The notes under the pieces are model-generated. The model had not been told where the DNA came from. It worked only from the letters and a program-made list of their open reading frames with translations, and made no database searches. This document shows positions 61,998 to 64,000 of a stretch of DNA of 64,000 nucleotides, in pieces (positions within the stretch are counted from its first letter, which is position 1; each line of letters opens with the position of its first letter). The position numbers were made by a program, and so were the translations under genes. The stretch spans positions 124,001 through 188,000 of the forward strand of contig NZ_JAJTSZ010000008.1 in assembly GCF_021440195.1 (NCBI RefSeq), read 5' to 3'. The stretch comes from Dyadobacter sp. CY356. Its GTDB lineage: Bacteria; Bacteroidota; Bacteroidia; Cytophagales; Spirosomataceae.

Positions 61998-62801
61998 ATG
62001 GAGACGCAACAAATATTTTGGTCGGGAAACATTAAGCATTTACGACTGCGAAAAAAAATGAGCCAGGAGGTTTTAGCCGAAAAGCTTGGAATTTCGCGTG
62101 TGAAGCTGAATGCACATGAAAGCGGAAGGACCGTCAACCCGACGGTAGAAGATCTGGTGAATACTTCCGGGTTTTTCAAGATGAGTATTGACTGTCTCTT
62201 AAAAATGGATCTGTCAAAACTCAGTGAACAAAAACTGAAAGATCTGGAAGATGGCAGCCAGGCTTACATGTCCGGAAACAAGATCCGCGTGTTGGCCATT
62301 ACGGTGGATAAGGATGAGAAAGAAAATGTAGAGTACGTTCCCGTGAAAGCCAAAGCCGGATATCGTTCTGGATATAGTGATCCTGAATTCCTGGCCGGCT
62401 TGCCAAGATTTAATCTGCCGAATCTGCCAAAAAATGGCACATTTCGTATGTTTCCTACCGTCGGAGATTCCATGCTTCCGGTACCGGAAGGCAGTGATAT
62501 CATCACACGATATGTTCAGGACTGGCGGATGTTAAAAAATGAAACGCCATGTATCGTGATTCTGAAAGGAGAACAGGATTTCGTTTTCAAACAGGTCACA
62601 ATAAATGAGGACGGGACAATGCTCTTGCAATCGTTTAATAAACAATATTTTGCGTACACTGTTCCGGTGTCGGAGGTTTTAGAATTATGGGAATATTACA
62701 GCTTCCATAGCAAGCAGCTTCCTGAGCCGCAGACTGATATGCAGCAGTTGCTCAAAATGTTACAGGAAGTTCAATATGAAATAAAGGAATTGAAAAAATA
62801 A
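61998..62801 (+). CDS. XRE-type regulator with LexA/S24-like C-terminal domain
   Basis: 267 residues. The N-terminal HTH is LRKKMSQEVLAEKLGISRVK. The C-terminal S24 domain has the Ser of the dyad in PTVGDSMLPVPEG and a Lys candidate in DFVFKQV. A possible Ala-Gly cleavage context is the KAKAGYRSGY segment. The C-terminus ends in a short coiled coil. It may be an SOS- or stress-type repressor that undergoes self-cleavage, but full LexA function is not shown. Its divergent partner is the crt operon. Confidence 0.82.
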   Translation: METQQIFWSGNIKHLRLRKKMSQEVLAEKLGISRVKLNAHESGRTVNPTVEDLVNTSGFFKMSIDCLLKMDLSKLSEQKLKDLEDGSQAYMSGNKIRVLAITVDKDEKENVEYVPVKAKAGYRSGYSDPEFLAGLPRFNLPNLPKNGTFRMFPTVGDSMLPVPEGSDIITRYVQDWRMLKNETPCIVILKGEQDFVFKQVTINEDGTMLLQSFNKQYFAYTVPVSEVLELWEYYSFHSKQLPEPQTDMQQLLKMLQEVQYEIKELKK

Positions 62802-62827
62802 TTTAGATTTGGGTGTGGGTAATAAGG

Positions 62828-62865
62828 AATAACGGCTTCGGATTTGATCACCCGGAGCCGTTATT
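62828..62865. terminator. Terminator between convergent genes
   Basis: A 14-bp stem with one G-T pair, AATAACGGCTTCGG (62828-62841) with CCGGAGCCGTTATT (62852-62865), followed by TTGT. The right arm overlaps the stop codon of the convergent SDR gene. Confidence 0.8.
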
Positions 62866-64000
62866 TTGTAATTGCGGTGATCATGCCTTTAAATATAAAA
62901 AAGTGAAAAGGCATGGAAGAATACCAGTAAAGCCTTCCATACAAGCCTTTTGGCCGGAAAGTTGCCGTTTGGGTTAATTCTTTTCCATTGATGCTGAATT
63001 CCAGCCAGGCCTCTCCGGGAAGTTTCATTTCTGCAAATAGTAAAAGTCGGCCCTGATTTTTGTCTGCAAGCAAAACTCGCCAGAAATCCAGCGTATCTCC
63101 TGAATGAATATCAATAGCCGAGGTTCTCCCTCTGCGCATGCCGACGCCACCCGCAAGTTTGTCAAAATAACCACGCAATTGCCAGAGCCAGGTTGCATAA
63201 TACCAGCCGGTTTGTCCGCCAATTTGCCAGATTCGGGATTGCACCGTATGGATATCGCGGATCGGAAATTTTTTAATATCCTTGAAACAACCATCTACCG
63301 GAACCTGTATATACTGCGTCAGTCTGGTATTGATTCTCCCGCTGATCAGGGAATCTTTCCAGCTGGAAATAATTGCATTCTGTTCAATTTTTGTAAAAGC
63401 CGCAGCAATGGCTTCATGATAAGTCATGGGTTTAATATCGAGCAATTCCGAAAGTCTGTTGTCGCGGCATACCACTTCAACAGTCATGCTATCAACAAGT
63501 TTTTTTGCCAGAGAAAACGTGGTTGAAGTGACAAAGTAAAGCCAATAGGAAGATAGTTTCGGTGTCAGAACGGGCAGGGTGATGATGAAACGCTTCAAAT
63601 TTCTGATTTCTGCAAACTCTAAAAGCATTTGTTTGTAAGTAAGAATATCCGGTCCGCCGATATCAAAACTTTCGCCATAGGTTTCAGAATTGAAAAGCAC
63701 TTTTTCAAGCATGGTAATTACATCCCGGATGGCAATCGGCTGCGATTTGGTTTGAAGCCATTTTGGTGTAATCATAATCGGAAGTTTTTCAATCAAATCT
63801 CTTATAATTTCGAAAGAAGCGCTGCCTGAACCAATGATTATTCCTGCTCTCAAAGTTGTAAAATGATATTTTCCTTCTGCCAGAATATCCTCGACATTTT
63901 TTCTGGAAGCCAGGTGTTTTGACAAACTATGATCGTTAGTGATACCACTCAAATAAACAATGTGTTTTACCTGGGTTTGATTCATACGGTTCCGGAAATT
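62861..64000 (-). CDS. SDR-family oxidoreductase with DUF2867 C-terminal domain (truncated by the window)
   Basis: The frame is open to the right edge, so the N-terminus with the nucleotide-binding loop is missing. The visible 379 residues start in the NAD(P)-binding domain (HIVYLSGITNDHSLSKHLAS, then LRAGIIIGSGSASFE). The C-terminal half matches DUF2867 (GWYYATWLWQLRGYFDKLAG and LPGEAWLEF). Such fusions are NmrA-type proteins of unknown substrate, length near 480 residues. It ends at a shared terminator. Confidence 0.82.
   Translation of the reverse strand, partial: NFRNRMNQTQVKHIVYLSGITNDHSLSKHLASRKNVEDILAEGKYHFTTLRAGIIIGSGSASFEIIRDLIEKLPIMITPKWLQTKSQPIAIRDVITMLEKVLFNSETYGESFDIGGPDILTYKQMLLEFAEIRNLKRFIITLPVLTPKLSSYWLYFVTSTTFSLAKKLVDSMTVEVVCRDNRLSELLDIKPMTYHEAIAAAFTKIEQNAIISSWKDSLISGRINTRLTQYIQVPVDGCFKDIKKFPIRDIHTVQSRIWQIGGQTGWYYATWLWQLRGYFDKLAGGVGMRRGRTSAIDIHSGDTLDFWRVLLADKNQGRLLLFAEMKLPGEAWLEFSINGKELTQTATFRPKGLYGRLYWYSSMPFHFFIFKGMITAITK

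Noticed and set aside
1..64000. CRISPR arrays, tRNA/rRNA genes, insertion sequences or prophage
   Set aside because: No regularly spaced direct repeats, no tRNA-like cloverleaf, and no transposase, integrase or phage genes were recognised.

Overview
The window looks like chromosomal DNA of a Bacteroidota bacterium of the order Cytophagales, most likely a Dyadobacter-type member of the Spirosomataceae. This is inferred from gene families (DUF4175/BatA-type membrane proteins, DUF4468, DUF2911, YtxJ-type bacilliredoxin, CrtZ/CrtB/CrtI carotenoid genes), the near absence of Shine-Dalgarno sequences, frequent TTG/GTG starts, and several promoters with the Bacteroidota -7 element TAnnTTTG. No tRNA, rRNA, CRISPR array, insertion sequence or prophage was seen. 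Both ends cut through genes.

Layout. 1-4.0 kb: the end of a BatA-like gene and two large membrane proteins. 4.0-4.3 kb: a cluster of short GGTGC hairpins inside an inverted repeat. 4.3-5.5 kb: a HipA-like kinase overlapping a DUF3037 gene. 6.2-8.1 kb: two paralogous small secreted proteins and a membrane-tethered OmpR-type regulator with its DNA-binding domain at the C-terminus. 8.2-10.5 kb: a GMC oxidoreductase and its Tat-exported small subunit. 10.8-20.9 kb: bacilliredoxin, DUF4468 protein, MscS channel, MacB/FtsX permease, SulP transporter, aldo/keto reductase and a GH43-like enzyme. 21-22.5 kb: a TetR/SDR pair with two identical operators. 22.7-26.8 kb: a redoxin-like protein without CxxC, an AraC regulator, a second aldo/keto reductase and a DUF3095 protein. 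26.9-32.8 kb: a molybdenum hydroxylase with its maturation genes. 33-34.6 kb: an unknown secreted protein and a KDPG-type aldolase. 34.6-35 kb: a second cluster of short palindromic repeats. 35-36.4 kb: EamA exporter and Lrp regulator. 36.6-37.8 kb: a DisA-like nucleotide cyclase with a putative DACNV sensor domain. 38-38.9 kb: ECF sigma factor and small membrane protein. 39.3-43.6 kb: a giant multi-PAS hybrid histidine kinase. 43.6-45.9 kb: an AraC regulator divergent from a GH26 mannanase. 46-53.4 kb: a COG0523 GTPase with a candidate operator, a CocE-type hydrolase, small unknown proteins, a TSUP transporter, a DUF2911 protein and an MFS transporter. 53.6-61.7 kb: a type III PKS operon facing a carotenoid operon led by a CarH-like B12 photoreceptor regulator. 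62-64 kb: an XRE/S24 regulator and a truncated SDR gene.

The strongest leads are the PKS/carotenoid locus with its CarH-like regulator and a perfect 13-bp inverted repeat flanking the -7 box of that regulator; the DACNV/DisA-like protein; the HipA-like/DUF3037 pair; the membrane-tethered regulator with two secreted paralogues; and the TetR gene with twin TACTTAC-N6-GTAAGTA operators. All functions are read from motifs and context; no database search was run.
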